64,000 bases of DNA, from positions 1 to 64,000 of the forward strand of contig SUGL01000010.1 in NCBI GenBank assembly GCA_004963905.1, in the 5' to 3' direction. Source of the stretch: Mesorhizobium sp. (GTDB lineage: Bacteria > Pseudomonadota > Alphaproteobacteria > Rhizobiales > Rhizobiaceae). The notes below the pieces were generated by a model. That model was not told the DNA's origin. It saw nothing but the letters and a program-made list of their open reading frames with translations, and did no database searches. The position numbers and the translations under genes were made by a program. Below are positions 26,055 to 34,766 of this stretch, in pieces (position 1 is the first letter of the stretch; the number at the start of each line of letters is the position of its first letter).

Positions 26055-26312
26055 TCAAATATCCGCAATCGTACTCTTGGAAATCGCTAAGAGCAGGCTC
26101 AAAGAGCGGCGTGACTCTATGGCCTCACATGTGAAACGCCCATGCTTGTACATGCCGTGAGATGCGCCTTTAGGTGCTCCAGCACGAGCACCATGGAAAC
26201 GGCAAACGTGTTTACCTCGCTCTGCCGGCGCTCCGCACCTTACGCCGGTCCGTTTGCTGGTAGCCCGGCATCGAGGGGCGGCATGGGCCTTTTCCATGAG
26301 ATTATCAGCCAT
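26055..26312 (-). CDS. HGGxSTG-type small cysteine/histidine protein
   Basis: An 85-residue protein with RCRATSKRTGVRCGAPAERG, KHVCRFHGARAGAP and GMYKHGRF, the Cys-Cys-Cys-His layout of the small HGGxSTG-domain phage proteins. It is likely zinc-binding. The start at 26312 overlaps the end of the preceding gene by 8 bases. These genes are common in alphaproteobacterial phages; their role is unknown. Confidence 0.7.
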   Translation of the reverse strand: MADNLMEKAHAAPRCRATSKRTGVRCGAPAERGKHVCRFHGARAGAPKGASHGMYKHGRFTCEAIESRRSLSLLLAISKSTIADI

Positions 26313-26964
26313 TTTCGTCTTGCCCCCCGACCCGGCCCCCGACATTGCCGACGATGGCTTGGCCGCCTTTCTCGACATTGACGCGCTCGACATACACACG
26401 CTGTTCGCCTTTGCTGCGATAACGCTTCAGGGCCTCAATCTGGGCCGCGAAGGTTCGGGCGAGCCGGTTAAGCATGCGCTCGTGCGCCTCCATAGCCTGC
26501 GTGGTCTTCGATGCCCCAAGGCAAGCTGCGGCCTTCATTGTAGCAATCTGGACCGCCGCCATTTGCGTTGCCAGAGTTGCCTCTAGTTGGTCCTTCGGAT
26601 GCAGGCCGTAGACCATCGCAAGGGCATAGTTCATCAGGCCCTCGTCCACTGTCTTGCCCTTCTGCGAGGCCATGGTGAGCGCTTCGAGGGTGCCCCGAGT
26701 GAAGTCCCCGCATTCGCCGGCAATCGCGGCCGATATCAGTTCATAGCCCAGGACTGGCTCTGGATGGTCCACCGTGATTGCAACGTCGAGTGTGTTGCCC
26801 TTCCGAGTGGTCGCAACCTTCATGCTCGGGGCCGGCGTCCGAGCCTCACGCCGCTTGATGTATGCGGCCTTCGCTTTCAACTCCTGGGCGGTCGGCTCAT
26901 ATGGCTTGGCGATTGCGGTGCTTTCCGCTGCCTGCCCTTTCTTGCGCATTGGAACAACAGCCAT
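26305..26964 (-). CDS. Phage-type hypothetical protein
   Basis: A 219-residue, mainly helical protein. An N-terminal basic linker (ELKAKAAYIKRREARTPAPS) is followed by LGYELISAAIAGECGDFTRG and long helices, and the C-terminal tail is glycine-rich. It resembles proteins that accompany HGGxSTG genes in rhizobial phages. It starts with a TGATG overlap with the gene upstream and ends overlapping the next one. Confidence 0.65.
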   Translation of the reverse strand: MAVVPMRKKGQAAESTAIAKPYEPTAQELKAKAAYIKRREARTPAPSMKVATTRKGNTLDVAITVDHPEPVLGYELISAAIAGECGDFTRGTLEALTMASQKGKTVDEGLMNYALAMVYGLHPKDQLEATLATQMAAVQIATMKAAACLGASKTTQAMEAHERMLNRLARTFAAQIEALKRYRSKGEQRVYVERVNVEKGGQAIVGNVGGRVGGQDENG

Positions 26965-27284
26965 CAGTGCCTCACTAATTCAAGCCGATGAATTCCGATC
27001 GCCATCAACTCAGCCAGCATGCAGGTTGCCTTGGTGAGAAGATCCTGGCCGAAAGCGTGGTAGAGGTCGGCGCCATCTTGATCGCCCTGCTCCCGGCAAC
27101 TCTCAGCCAGCGCGTGGCAGCCCCGACCGAAGGCAATGCAGTTGAACAAGTCTTCGTCGGTTGCCGTCTTGGCTGTTGAGACAGCCAGAAGCGTCTGAGC
27201 CAGTTCGGCTTCCGTATCTGGGGTTGTGGAAGCCACCCGCCGCTCGACAGAAACCATGTAATCGGACAATGACGGGATGCTCAT
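26964..27284 (-). CDS. Hypothetical protein
   Basis: A 106-residue helical protein with three cysteines (EDLFNCIAFGRGCHALAESC). Coupled to the next gene by TGATG. No family recognised. Confidence 0.6.
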   Translation of the reverse strand: MSIPSLSDYMVSVERRVASTTPDTEAELAQTLLAVSTAKTATDEDLFNCIAFGRGCHALAESCREQGDQDGADLYHAFGQDLLTKATCMLAELMAIGIHRLELVRH

Positions 27285-27358
27285 CGAGCTAGCCCCTTGT
27301 TCGCTATGCTTCGGCGCTGCCGTGGACAGCCAGCCTCGCAGGGATTAAATCTTGGTCG

Positions 27359-27523
27359 ATGAGCCAGATCGAGCACGATCCCAAGGAACGACGTCCACCG
27401 CGCAGCGGCGGGCGCTGGGGTGATTACCTCGCCTATGCGCTGCTTGCCGGACTTGGATTCTATCTCACCAGGAACCACGTTCTGGACCCCTATTTTTGTT
27501 CATGGCTGGGCTGGTGCTCTTGA
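27359..27523 (+). CDS. Possible 54-aa membrane protein
   Basis: Reads MSQIEHDPKERRPP, then one hydrophobic helix (WGDYLAYALLAGLGFYL), then LDPYFCSWLGWCS. The residue pattern (charged N-terminus, one helix, tryptophan/cysteine-rich end) looks like a real small membrane protein. It is antisense to the neighbours, has only a weak ribosome site, and overlaps the end of the 811-aa gene by 24 bases. Confidence 0.4.
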   Translation: MSQIEHDPKERRPPRSGGRWGDYLAYALLAGLGFYLTRNHVLDPYFCSWLGWCS

Positions 27524-29935
27524 GCCTGCCAGACCCGCGCCCATCGTGGCCGAGGCCAGGAACTTCTGCATTGCCGTCAGCGTCTCCATGCCCCTCGGGC
27601 TGCGGCTGGCTGCTGATATAGCCATCCTGATATTCTGCGGATTCTCAGACAGGAGCATCGCGGCAATGCTCTTCGCCATGCCCTCGTCCACCTTGGCGCC
27701 GTAGGCGCGGGCACCGCGCACCAGGAGGCCGGTTGTCAGCCCAGCTTTCCAATCGCCAGTGACATAGCCCGCCCCGGTGCCGGCGGCAGTCGCCATGCCA
27801 AGCTCTTTCAGTTGGCGGGCAGTGGTCGAATTGCCCATGGCGCCCCGAAGCTTGTCCATGATGGTTTCGACGCGTGCGAATGCTTCAAACTGAGCGGCTT
27901 TGGCCGGCCCTAGAGCCAATTCGATTTTCTGCCTCGATTCCGGCGTGCCCCAAATGCGGTCGATCACATTCGAGCGGTCGCGCATCGTGCCGATTGCGTC
28001 CTTCAGCTCGGAAGCAAAGCCGGTAGCGAATGCGTCTCGCTCTGCCGGCGTCATCTTGGCCAGCGCCTGTCTCGTCTCGGGGATGGATCGTGACAGTGAG
28101 ACGAACTTGCGGCCGGCGTCCAGCGCATCCTCCGCCCCGAAGAAGGAGGCAGCGCCCTGTCGTGCCTGGGCATAGGAAGGCACCGCCTTATCGAGTTCAC
28201 CGCGAAGTGTAGACGCGAGATTTTCCAGAGTGCCAGCCTCTCCATTCCTGCCGGCCCTGCGGGCTGCGCTCGCCATGTCGTCCAATTCGCGCTTGGTGTA
28301 GTCCCACAATTGCAGATCAGGATAAGCCGCAACGCCGCCGCTGTTGCGGAACGTCACGCGGCCATCCGGCGTGAACGTGACCCTTGGATTGAAGGCGCCG
28401 AAGCCCTCCGAGATGGCCCTGTTCTGTCCGTTCCTGGCTGCGGCCTTCATCGCATCGGCAACCGCGGGGCTTCCAGCCAAGCGTTCAAGCTCGGGGGTGA
28501 TGATGCCGTTGGCGCCGTCCCGATAAGCTTTCCGATAGGCCGGTCCGTTGGCCTTTCTCGCCGCAGCCTTCAGCGAATCCTGCAAAGCCAGATCGTCGGC
28601 ATTGCCACCCATGAGCCTGTCAATGAAACCGACAGCGCGCGGCCCCTGACTGGCGAAGCGGTCGGAAACTGCACGGTCGATTGTCGCCCTGGCCTCAGGA
28701 TCATTGTTGGCGGCCGAGCGCATGAGCGCGCGCGTTCCTTCGCCGCCTCGGTCAACATTAAGGATGGGCTGGCCATTGATCAGCGCTGACAGCTCGTCTT
28801 GCTGGCTGAGAACCGGAGCCCCGAGATTATTGCGATCGGCAAGCATAGTGCGCCCGACGCGCTTTGCCGCTTCGCTCTCCGGGTTGAGAAGGGCATTGAG
28901 GCGCGGGCCGATAGCTTCGCCGGCCGAGCGGCCGAGCGCATTGACCAGGCTGCCAACGCCCGGAATTGCCATGCCTATGCCGCCGCTGATAAGCGCTGAT
29001 TTGCCGGCATCCGAAAGGGAGCCACCGCGCGCCGCTGTATCGGCGCCGCCAATGGCTGCATTGCTGATGCCGCCCGCCAAGATCCTGCCCAACAGAGAGT
29101 CGCCAGTGATGCCTAGAGCCTTGGCGCCAAGCTCCGTCGCCCCGAGCCCGATCATGGGGCCGATCGTGCCTGTGGCGGTGCCCAGGAAGGATGTGCCAGG
29201 GTTTTGCTCTTGAGCGCGGGCGGCATTGGCTTCCATCTCGCTTCGAACCTTGTCGAAGGGCTGTCCCGAGAGGGAGCCAAGTCCGGCTGCAATATCCAGC
29301 GCCACGTTCTTGAACGATGGGCCTGCAACCGGGATACCTTCAAGTCCACTCATCGAGAAGGCGCCCACCTTGTCGAGCATCGGTGTTTGCGACGGCACGC
29401 GGGCCGGATCGAATTCCGAGTGAACAGATGCACCGGGAGCAAGCGAGTTCGGCGGCCGAGACCACGCGCCACCCTGGGCGCGGGCAATACCAGCCTTCGC
29501 TCGCGCGGCGGCATCGTCAACGGACGCCTGTTCGGCCCTTTGCCTGGCCTGCTGCAAGGCTTCCTCGGCGGTGCCGTTTCCAGTGACTTTGTATTTTTTC
29601 CCTTCAGGGCTGGTGACGATAAAGGTGGAAGGCGGATTCGATAGGCTAAAACTGCCGACCGGATCGCCGGCCTGATCTGCCGCTTGTCTGGCTCTGGCCT
29701 CCGCCTCGGCCATGGCGCGCTTTTGCTCTAGGCTAAGGCCGTCGTCTTCAACCGGCGTAAGCTTGAATTTCGGAGTCGGCCTGTAATCTTCCCACGGCTT
29801 GCGGCCTTGATAGTCTTCCCAGGGCTTGCGCTCCGTGGGCTGGAGCATGCCCTGTATCGCGTTGATAGCCGCCGACTGGTCCGGGGCTTCAACTTCGTAG
29901 TTGCCTTGTGGGGTCTGGAACTGGAATCTGGGCAT
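27500..29935 (-). CDS. Phage DNA-ejection-type protein
   Basis: An 811-residue protein. The N-terminus (FQFQTPQGNYEVEAPDQSAA) and a second similar unit near residue 105 (TFIVTSPEGKKYKV) match the short beta repeats at the start of phage DNA-transfer/ejection proteins. Between them is GLSLEQKRAMAEAEARARQA, also typical. A glycine/alanine-rich stretch with hydrophobic segments (residues ~200-330) and a long helical part follow; the C-terminus has GYVTGDWKAGLTTGLLVRG. In a phage this would be an internal virion protein, which is odd without capsid genes here. Confidence 0.65.
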   Translation of the reverse strand: MPRFQFQTPQGNYEVEAPDQSAAINAIQGMLQPTERKPWEDYQGRKPWEDYRPTPKFKLTPVEDDGLSLEQKRAMAEAEARARQAADQAGDPVGSFSLSNPPSTFIVTSPEGKKYKVTGNGTAEEALQQARQRAEQASVDDAAARAKAGIARAQGGAWSRPPNSLAPGASVHSEFDPARVPSQTPMLDKVGAFSMSGLEGIPVAGPSFKNVALDIAAGLGSLSGQPFDKVRSEMEANAARAQEQNPGTSFLGTATGTIGPMIGLGATELGAKALGITGDSLLGRILAGGISNAAIGGADTAARGGSLSDAGKSALISGGIGMAIPGVGSLVNALGRSAGEAIGPRLNALLNPESEAAKRVGRTMLADRNNLGAPVLSQQDELSALINGQPILNVDRGGEGTRALMRSAANNDPEARATIDRAVSDRFASQGPRAVGFIDRLMGGNADDLALQDSLKAAARKANGPAYRKAYRDGANGIITPELERLAGSPAVADAMKAAARNGQNRAISEGFGAFNPRVTFTPDGRVTFRNSGGVAAYPDLQLWDYTKRELDDMASAARRAGRNGEAGTLENLASTLRGELDKAVPSYAQARQGAASFFGAEDALDAGRKFVSLSRSIPETRQALAKMTPAERDAFATGFASELKDAIGTMRDRSNVIDRIWGTPESRQKIELALGPAKAAQFEAFARVETIMDKLRGAMGNSTTARQLKELGMATAAGTGAGYVTGDWKAGLTTGLLVRGARAYGAKVDEGMAKSIAAMLLSENPQNIRMAISAASRSPRGMETLTAMQKFLASATMGAGLAGSRAPAQP

Positions 29936-29961
29936 CTGGGGAGACTCTCAAATGCGGGGGG

Positions 29962-30768
29962 CTAGCCCCAGGTTGAGCTTTCGATAGCCTCATTGACCGA
30001 AGAGGCCCCGGAAGCGGTGGCGGAAATGGCCCCTGCGCTCGTTGGATATGCGGTTCCCCATGCGCATTGGTATCCGGCGACGTGAGAGAACTCCGTCTGC
30101 TTTGTAACCCCGGTCATGGTGATGGTTTGTGCCGCGTTCCGAACGGTTCCAGCCATGAGGATGCCATTGGCAACGGCTGTATTGTTCGCCGTGACGGAAG
30201 TGCCGACGTTGAACCCCCCGGTGAACCCGCCTAGCGCATCGTTCGTGATACGGGGTGTCGAAACGACAATGACTGAGCACCGCGTCGCGATGCCGGTATT
30301 GAAGCTGATCGTGCCGCTCGTGCCCGATACGATAAACGGTGCGGACAAAGCTCCGCAGAAGATCGAAGAGGCCGTGCCGCCAGACTGGTAGAAAAAGCCA
30401 TAGCTGCCGCCACCATCGGGGCCGACGCCGCCAACTGTCCAACTAGACACCAAGACTTGGGCCGGAACGGATGCGCCGGCGTTTTTGCTTTGCGCGAAGA
30501 CATAGACCACCAATATCCTATTGGTGTAATCGAGCCCGAAATTCACTCCGGCAAAGGAATGTGACGTTCCGAGCGCCGAAGGCCCAACCGTATCCATGAC
30601 CTTGACGGCCGACTTGTTGGCGAAGCTCGTCGGGAACACGATGCTGCTGGCCGTGGTCAAATCAGCAAGCCACCAGGGGCGCGGATCTGATTTCTGGAAT
30701 GTGTACGGGAACACCAGGCCGAGCTCGGCCACGACATCCGCAGGCTGTGGAGTGCTTCCGAGCGTCAA
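29962..30768 (-). CDS. Phage structural-type protein
   Basis: A 268-residue beta-rich protein with many Ser/Thr/Gly residues (GTSGTISFNTGIATRCSVIV, VGTSVTANNTAVANGI) and no signal peptide, resembling tail-associated or receptor-binding phage proteins. The start is a TTG (30768) overlapping the previous stop by four bases. Exact role unknown. Confidence 0.6.
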   Translation of the reverse strand: MTLGSTPQPADVVAELGLVFPYTFQKSDPRPWWLADLTTASSIVFPTSFANKSAVKVMDTVGPSALGTSHSFAGVNFGLDYTNRILVVYVFAQSKNAGASVPAQVLVSSWTVGGVGPDGGGSYGFFYQSGGTASSIFCGALSAPFIVSGTSGTISFNTGIATRCSVIVVSTPRITNDALGGFTGGFNVGTSVTANNTAVANGILMAGTVRNAAQTITMTGVTKQTEFSHVAGYQCAWGTAYPTSAGAISATASGASSVNEAIESSTWG

Positions 30769-30965
30769 TCCACTCTCCTCATGGCTTTGAGCGCGACGGC
30801 TTCATCTGTCACTCGGAAGCCAAACCCGCTTTCCAGCGGCTCGATTCCAGGCAAGTTCCCGGCGCGGGCGTCCGTGACGATGTCGCCTATCGGCCGGCAT
30901 CCGTGCTTGTGCTCGCCCCATAGGGCCATGAGCGTTTTGGTGTTGAGCAGATCGAGCGAGGTCAC
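30765..30965 (-). CDS. Hypothetical protein, possible DNA-binding
   Basis: A 66-residue protein (LMALWGEHKHGCRPIGDIVT, FRVTDEAVALKAM) with features of short phage proteins that carry an excisionase-like fold. GTG start at 30965 overlaps the stop of the ribbon-helix-helix gene (GTGA). Tightly packed between two overlapping genes. Confidence 0.5.
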   Translation of the reverse strand: MTSLDLLNTKTLMALWGEHKHGCRPIGDIVTDARAGNLPGIEPLESGFGFRVTDEAVALKAMRRVD

Positions 30966-31135
30966 GCGGTTGCCCTCACTGCTTCGCTGGCGATCTGTCG
31001 GATGAAGTCGGAAAGGTTCAGGCCGCGCTTGGCCGCAGCTTCAAGCATCGCGACCTTCTCGTCGGCGTAAACGCGGACGCGGATGCGGTCGGGCATTCCG
31101 GTGTTGGAGCGCATGTGTGTTTCCCTGGTAGACAT
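30962..31135 (-). CDS. Small ribbon-helix-helix protein
   Basis: A 57-residue protein with a strand RIRVRVYADEKVAML followed by two helices (AAAKRGLNLSDFIRQIASEA). This is the arrangement of a MetJ/Arc-type DNA-binding protein. The ATG at 31135 is preferred; a second ATG at 31114 is also possible. It probably regulates the downstream genes, with which its stop overlaps. Confidence 0.62.
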   Translation of the reverse strand: MSTRETHMRSNTGMPDRIRVRVYADEKVAMLEAAAKRGLNLSDFIRQIASEAVRATA

Positions 31136-31223
31136 GGGGAAATTCTAGTTTTCACGCGCTCCGGTCACAACGTGACGGGCACCAGAATGTAAAACAACAT
31201 CAGACATTTACAGACATTTGGCA

Positions 31224-31508
31224 TTATGCCCGCCGCCGAGTTTCGAGCATCCTGGCCATCTCGGCATAGTGCTGGATCTTAAGGTGTGCGAAGTCTCCAC
31301 CTTGAAAGACGGCAAGTGCCTCTCCGTCACCGGCCATGACAATGCCTAGGCCCACGGGATCAACACGCCACGGGGCCTTCGGACGTAGCTGCTTTCCGAT
31401 GGCGTCGCGCTTGCACCAGCGCACGATTGTTTCCGGAACGACGCCAGCACGAGTCGCAGCGGTGCTGACGCTGATGGGCTTAGGCCACGATCTTTGAATG
31501 TCGAGCAT
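31224..31508 (-). CDS. Small helix-turn-helix protein
   Basis: A 94-residue protein. The N-terminal part (VSTAATRAGVVPETIVRWCK) is a MerR/excisionase-like helix-turn-helix; the next segment (PKAPWRVDPVGLGIVMAG) fits the wing. The C-terminal helix is basic (EMARMLETRRRA). Probably a DNA-binding protein of the element's replication or regulation module. Confidence 0.65.
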   Translation of the reverse strand: MLDIQRSWPKPISVSTAATRAGVVPETIVRWCKRDAIGKQLRPKAPWRVDPVGLGIVMAGDGEALAVFQGGDFAHLKIQHYAEMARMLETRRRA

Positions 31509-31511
31509 AGT

Positions 31512-32105
31512 CTAGCTCCTCTCGTCCGCTGTTCTGTCGCTGTTTTCAGTGGGGCCGACCGTCGTCTTCGTCGGTAGTTTCATCGCAACCGGAACAAACG
31601 TCTGGCGCGGCCGTTTGCTGGGATGACAGTGATGTTCGCACCCTTGGATATGCACGGCGAAAGACGCGCAGACCTCCATCGAGCCGCCCGGCTTTCCATG
31701 CTGCACGACGGCATGCTTAGCCGCATGGACAGAGTGGAGCACTTGGCCGATGAGGTGGAGCACGCGGCAGCCGCTTTGGTGGATGCCACTCGCCAACCCG
31801 CTGCCGTTGCTCTCGCCGCCACGTCCGTGAGAAATTTTCCGCCAACTTTCTTTCACCTGGAAGTTGGCCAAACTCTCGGGCCTTGACCTTGGATGACAGG
31901 CGCCGATATCGGATCTTGATGCCTTTTCTCTCCTAAGCCCTGCAACGTTGATGACGGCTTCGGCCTTCCCGGATCGCTCCGGTCTTAGGTCTGGGTATAG
32001 GTATAGGTCTTGGTCTTGGTGTGTGCACAGGGTGTCTACAGGGTGTGAAAGTACCCCTACAGAGGGTGTGGACAGGGTCACGACAGGGTGTCTACAGGGT
32101 GTCAT
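31512..32105 (-). CDS. Reading frame coupled to the replication gene, possibly its frameshifted tail
   Basis: A 197-residue frame whose ATG overlaps the stop of the upstream gene (ATGA). Its start, CRHPVVTLSTP ... HPVDTLCTHQDQDLY, resembles the low-complexity tails of phage replication proteins and is encoded by the repeats at 32027-32102. From residue ~60 on it looks less protein-like (many His, Cys, Gln). It may be the displaced C-terminus of the upstream gene after a frameshift, or a separate gene. Confidence 0.4.
   Translation of the reverse strand: MTPCRHPVVTLSTPSVGVLSHPVDTLCTHQDQDLYLYPDLRPERSGKAEAVINVAGLRREKASRSDIGACHPRSRPESLANFQVKESWRKISHGRGGESNGSGLASGIHQSGCRVLHLIGQVLHSVHAAKHAVVQHGKPGGSMEVCASFAVHIQGCEHHCHPSKRPRQTFVPVAMKLPTKTTVGPTENSDRTADERS
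32027..32102. repeat. Iteron-like repeats with 11-bp period
   Basis: Copies of ACAGGGTGT at 32027, 32038, 32083 and 32094, with variants ACAGAGGGTGT at 32059 and ACAGGGTCA at 32072. Most steps are 11 bases, one helical turn. Lying at the end of the replication-initiation-like gene, they are a good candidate origin. Confidence 0.6.
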
Positions 32106-32623
32106 CCGGCGGCACCCCGCATCATTCGGGTGCTCATCAGCCTGGATGTGTTGCCAATGGTCTCGGCGACAGATTTGACCGACCCGGATGCTTTCGCCGC
32201 TTTCTCGGCTGCCTTTTGAGCTTCGCGCTGGATGCGAGCCTCATTGGCGTCGTCAAATGCCAATATCGCCTTTTCTCGAAGCCGATCGCTCTCGATTTCA
32301 TGCAGCCGGCGGCGGGTTCCTTTGGCGTGATCGTCGTTGGTCGGCGGATTGTGCCGGAACCAGCGCTCAATCAGGATCACATCACCGTCCCGATCGATTA
32401 GCTCGGCCGCGATAAGCTCCTGGAGCACGCTCTCGTAGCCTGCTTCGGTCCAACCGAGATCGGCACAGGCGTATCCAGGCGGGAGTTCGTAAACCCCTGC
32501 GCTGGTGACGTGCGAATTGCTGAGCAGGTAGAGGTGTCCGACCTTTGCCTCATCTGGCAGCCCAATGAACCGCCGAGATCTCCAAACCGATGGCGAAATC
32601 TTGGTGAAGGTGCGCGCGCTCAT
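32102..32623 (-). CDS. Replication-initiation-like protein
   Basis: A 173-residue protein with an N-terminal winged-helix pattern of phage replication proteins: KISPSVWRSRRFIGLPDEAK, VGHLYLLSNSHVTSAGVYEL, CADLGWTEAGYESVLQEL and VILIERWFRHNPPTNDDHAK. The C-terminal helix is charged. The start at 32623 overlaps the HNH stop by ATGA. It is shorter than usual for the family, so its tail may have been displaced into the next frame (see 31512-32105). Confidence 0.68.
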   Translation of the reverse strand: MSARTFTKISPSVWRSRRFIGLPDEAKVGHLYLLSNSHVTSAGVYELPPGYACADLGWTEAGYESVLQELIAAELIDRDGDVILIERWFRHNPPTNDDHAKGTRRRLHEIESDRLREKAILAFDDANEARIQREAQKAAEKAAKASGSVKSVAETIGNTSRLMSTRMMRGAAG

Positions 32624-33156
32624 TCGGCAGGCCCTCCACAAGCCGCGAACTCGCCGTAGTGCCTCACTTCTGCCTCAGCGCGAACCGAAACAGCCTCGTC
32701 GAACGTCTTGAAGGTTCCCAAGACAACGTTCTTGAGATCCACTCCGATGAACGCCTGCCATCGGCCGGTTGCCGTCTTGGTTACGCCGATCCGGCCGCTG
32801 TTGTTGCGCTGACTTGGGCGCCTGTTGCGCGCGTTCTGCGCCGGGGTTGCTTCGCGGAGGTTGTTCCATCGATTGTCGGCGCGCATCCCGTTGCGATGGT
32901 CGAGCAGATGCTTCGGCCACTTCCCAGTTTGCATAAGCCAGATCACGCGGTGAGCGCGGTACAGGCGATAATCGATTTCGACCTGAGTATATCCCTCTGC
33001 TGTGCGTGTGCCGGCAAGAGCACCCCGCTGGCAACCCCTCGCAACGCGCCACGTAAGTGCACCCGTTTCGGGATCGTAGAGGAGCAGTTCTCGTGCCCGT
33101 TCGGCAGTAAGGGCAGGTGCCCTTTGCCGGCGCTGAGCTATCGTCGCTTTTGCCAT
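32620..33156 (-). CDS. HNH endonuclease with AP2-like domain
   Basis: A 178-residue protein. Residues 20-110 form an HNH region (YRAHRVIWLMQTGKWPKHLL followed by DHRNGMRADNRWNNLREA), and residues 115-165 an AP2/ERF-like DNA-binding region (SGRIGVTKTATGRWQAFIGV, LGTFKTFDEAV). This is the usual form of phage-borne homing-type HNH-AP2 nucleases. It overlaps the genes on both sides (TGATG, ATGA), unusual for a freely moving homing gene, so it may be an integral member of the operon. Confidence 0.85.
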   Translation of the reverse strand: MAKATIAQRRQRAPALTAERARELLLYDPETGALTWRVARGCQRGALAGTRTAEGYTQVEIDYRLYRAHRVIWLMQTGKWPKHLLDHRNGMRADNRWNNLREATPAQNARNRRPSQRNNSGRIGVTKTATGRWQAFIGVDLKNVVLGTFKTFDEAVSVRAEAEVRHYGEFAACGGPAE

Positions 33157-33371
33157 CAGCGCACCCCCAGCCCTGCCAGACGGCAGACTTCGAACGCGGT
33201 TGCGGGGGGCACTCGTAAACGGCTGGAAATGACAGCGATGGCGTATGAACCATCGTCGATCTCGATTGCCGTTTCGGGGTGATCGGTGTAGAAATGAGCC
33301 GCTACAGCTTTTCTAACTTCTACGGAGCCGCCGAGCCCTGCCAGGCCGGCGGCTTTGTTGTTGATATCCAT
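33156..33371 (-). CDS. Hypothetical protein
   Basis: A 71-residue protein (GGSVEVRKAVAAHFYTDHPE, VISSRLRVPPATAFEVCRLA). It overlaps the HNH gene by one base (TGATG). No family identified. Confidence 0.52.
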   Translation of the reverse strand: MDINNKAAGLAGLGGSVEVRKAVAAHFYTDHPETAIEIDDGSYAIAVISSRLRVPPATAFEVCRLAGLGVR

Positions 33372-33380
33372 GGCTGCACC

Positions 33381-33557
33381 TCACGATACAGCCGGCAGGT
33401 TTTCGATATGACGGCGGAGGCTGTCGGCCAGGATCAGGGTACGCCGCCCCTCTTTCCTCGCATCGATCTTCCGTGCCTTGATAAGCTCATAGAGCTTCGT
33501 CGGCCCAAGGCCCGAGGCCTCTGAGGCGTTTTTGATTGTCAGAGATATTGCAGTCAT
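33381..33557 (-). CDS. AlpA/excisionase-like helix-turn-helix protein
   Basis: A 58-residue protein with IKNASEASGLGPTKLYELIK, the helix-turn-helix of the excisionase/AlpA family, then a wing (RRTLILADSLRRHIENL). The start at 33557 follows AAGGA by 7 bases. In elements of this kind such a protein directs excision or regulates the integrase. Confidence 0.8.
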   Translation of the reverse strand: MTAISLTIKNASEASGLGPTKLYELIKARKIDARKEGRRTLILADSLRRHIENLPAVS

Positions 33558-33672
33558 TGCGGGTTCCTTCTTCATCATTCACCAATGAGCGCGGTGAATG
33601 TGAGGAAGGCTAAGCGGCTGTTTTTATAGGGTCTATTTCGTTCGAATTAGGACGGCCTAATTCGCGTCGCAA

Positions 33673-34671
33673 TCAGTGACTTAATAGCCGACGGAATTCC
33701 TGACCTAATTCGTGCCGCAATTCCAGCAGCTGCGTGCCCTCGACCTTCTGCCCTCTAGGCCCCGTCTTTGTCGGCCATGATTTCGGCCAACTATCCCTGA
33801 CCCGGTGATGGCTAACATGGTATTCGCCAATGGCGGCGTTCAAGACCTCTGTCATCTGCGTCTGCGTCGGAGTCCCCATCGGCGGTTTCGCCAGATCTTC
33901 TATAAATACCATCAGCTTGGTTAAAAGCCCCTCAGGGAGTGGTTTCTTACGCTGACCCGCATCGGCCGGGTCTTCCAGGCTGCTGCCACCAAGGAGCTTA
34001 AGGTACGCCTGCAAACTATCGCCGGTTATAAATATCCAACTGTTGCCGTCGAGCAATTCGCGCGGGAGCGGGGAAGATACCTGCTCATAGAGGGCCGGCA
34101 ACTGCTGGATGTCAGGGCGATCTAGGTTCATCTGACTTTCGACAAAGCGCGGATATGATGCGCCCTCATCAATCCACAAATCGGCATTTACCGGGCGGTA
34201 TTCGCTGCCAATCCGGCACACCGCGCGCAAATCTCCGTCCGCCAATGCTACCGTCATACGCGGCAAGACGCCACGAAACATATACTCGCTAGCTCGGGCG
34301 TTTCTGTCATGCTCATGGAGCTTGTAAACTTCGAACGCGGCTCTCCACTCGTCGGGCGAAAGCGGGGCAGGTTTATGGGGAGATGAAAGCACGTGTGGCC
34401 GATACTGCCGCAGCAATCCAAGTGCATAAGCAGCGTCGAATCCATCCGTCACTATCGGATGGGAAGGGATAAGCGGCGGAAGCATAGAACGGCGCGGGAT
34501 ATCGTCGTCCCATCCTTCACCGAATAGCGCCTCACCAACCTGCAATATGGCGTTCGCAAGGAAGACATGACCGCGCGTTTCGAGAGGCCAGAGACCCTGA
34601 TGCTTGCGAAGCCAAAAGGCATCTGAGCGCCGCCTTATCTCGTCGTATCGTAGAGCTAGGTTCTGCCGCAT
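33673..34671 (-). CDS. Hypothetical protein between excisionase and integrase
   Basis: A 332-residue soluble protein with no recognised domain. Notable segments are HVFLANAILQVGEALFGEGW and WRAAFEVYKLHEHDRNARA. A GAGG ribosome site supports the ATG at 34671. Proteins in this position, with a similar length, accompany integrases in other alphaproteobacterial islands, but I know no function. Confidence 0.65.
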   Translation of the reverse strand: MRQNLALRYDEIRRRSDAFWLRKHQGLWPLETRGHVFLANAILQVGEALFGEGWDDDIPRRSMLPPLIPSHPIVTDGFDAAYALGLLRQYRPHVLSSPHKPAPLSPDEWRAAFEVYKLHEHDRNARASEYMFRGVLPRMTVALADGDLRAVCRIGSEYRPVNADLWIDEGASYPRFVESQMNLDRPDIQQLPALYEQVSSPLPRELLDGNSWIFITGDSLQAYLKLLGGSSLEDPADAGQRKKPLPEGLLTKLMVFIEDLAKPPMGTPTQTQMTEVLNAAIGEYHVSHHRVRDSWPKSWPTKTGPRGQKVEGTQLLELRHELGQEFRRLLSH

Positions 34672-34766
34672 TTCGCGCACCTCGCGAAGCACCTCGGAAG
34701 GGCCGCAGGGAAGCCAGGAGGTGCGCCCTGACTTGTCGGCTGGCCGGCCTATCCCTGCGGTTTCGA

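Noticed and set aside
31623..31886. 87-aa plus-strand frame inside 31512-32105
   Set aside because: Plausible composition, but it is alone on the opposite strand, has no ribosome site and lies within a region of coupled minus-strand genes. The true coding frame here remains uncertain.
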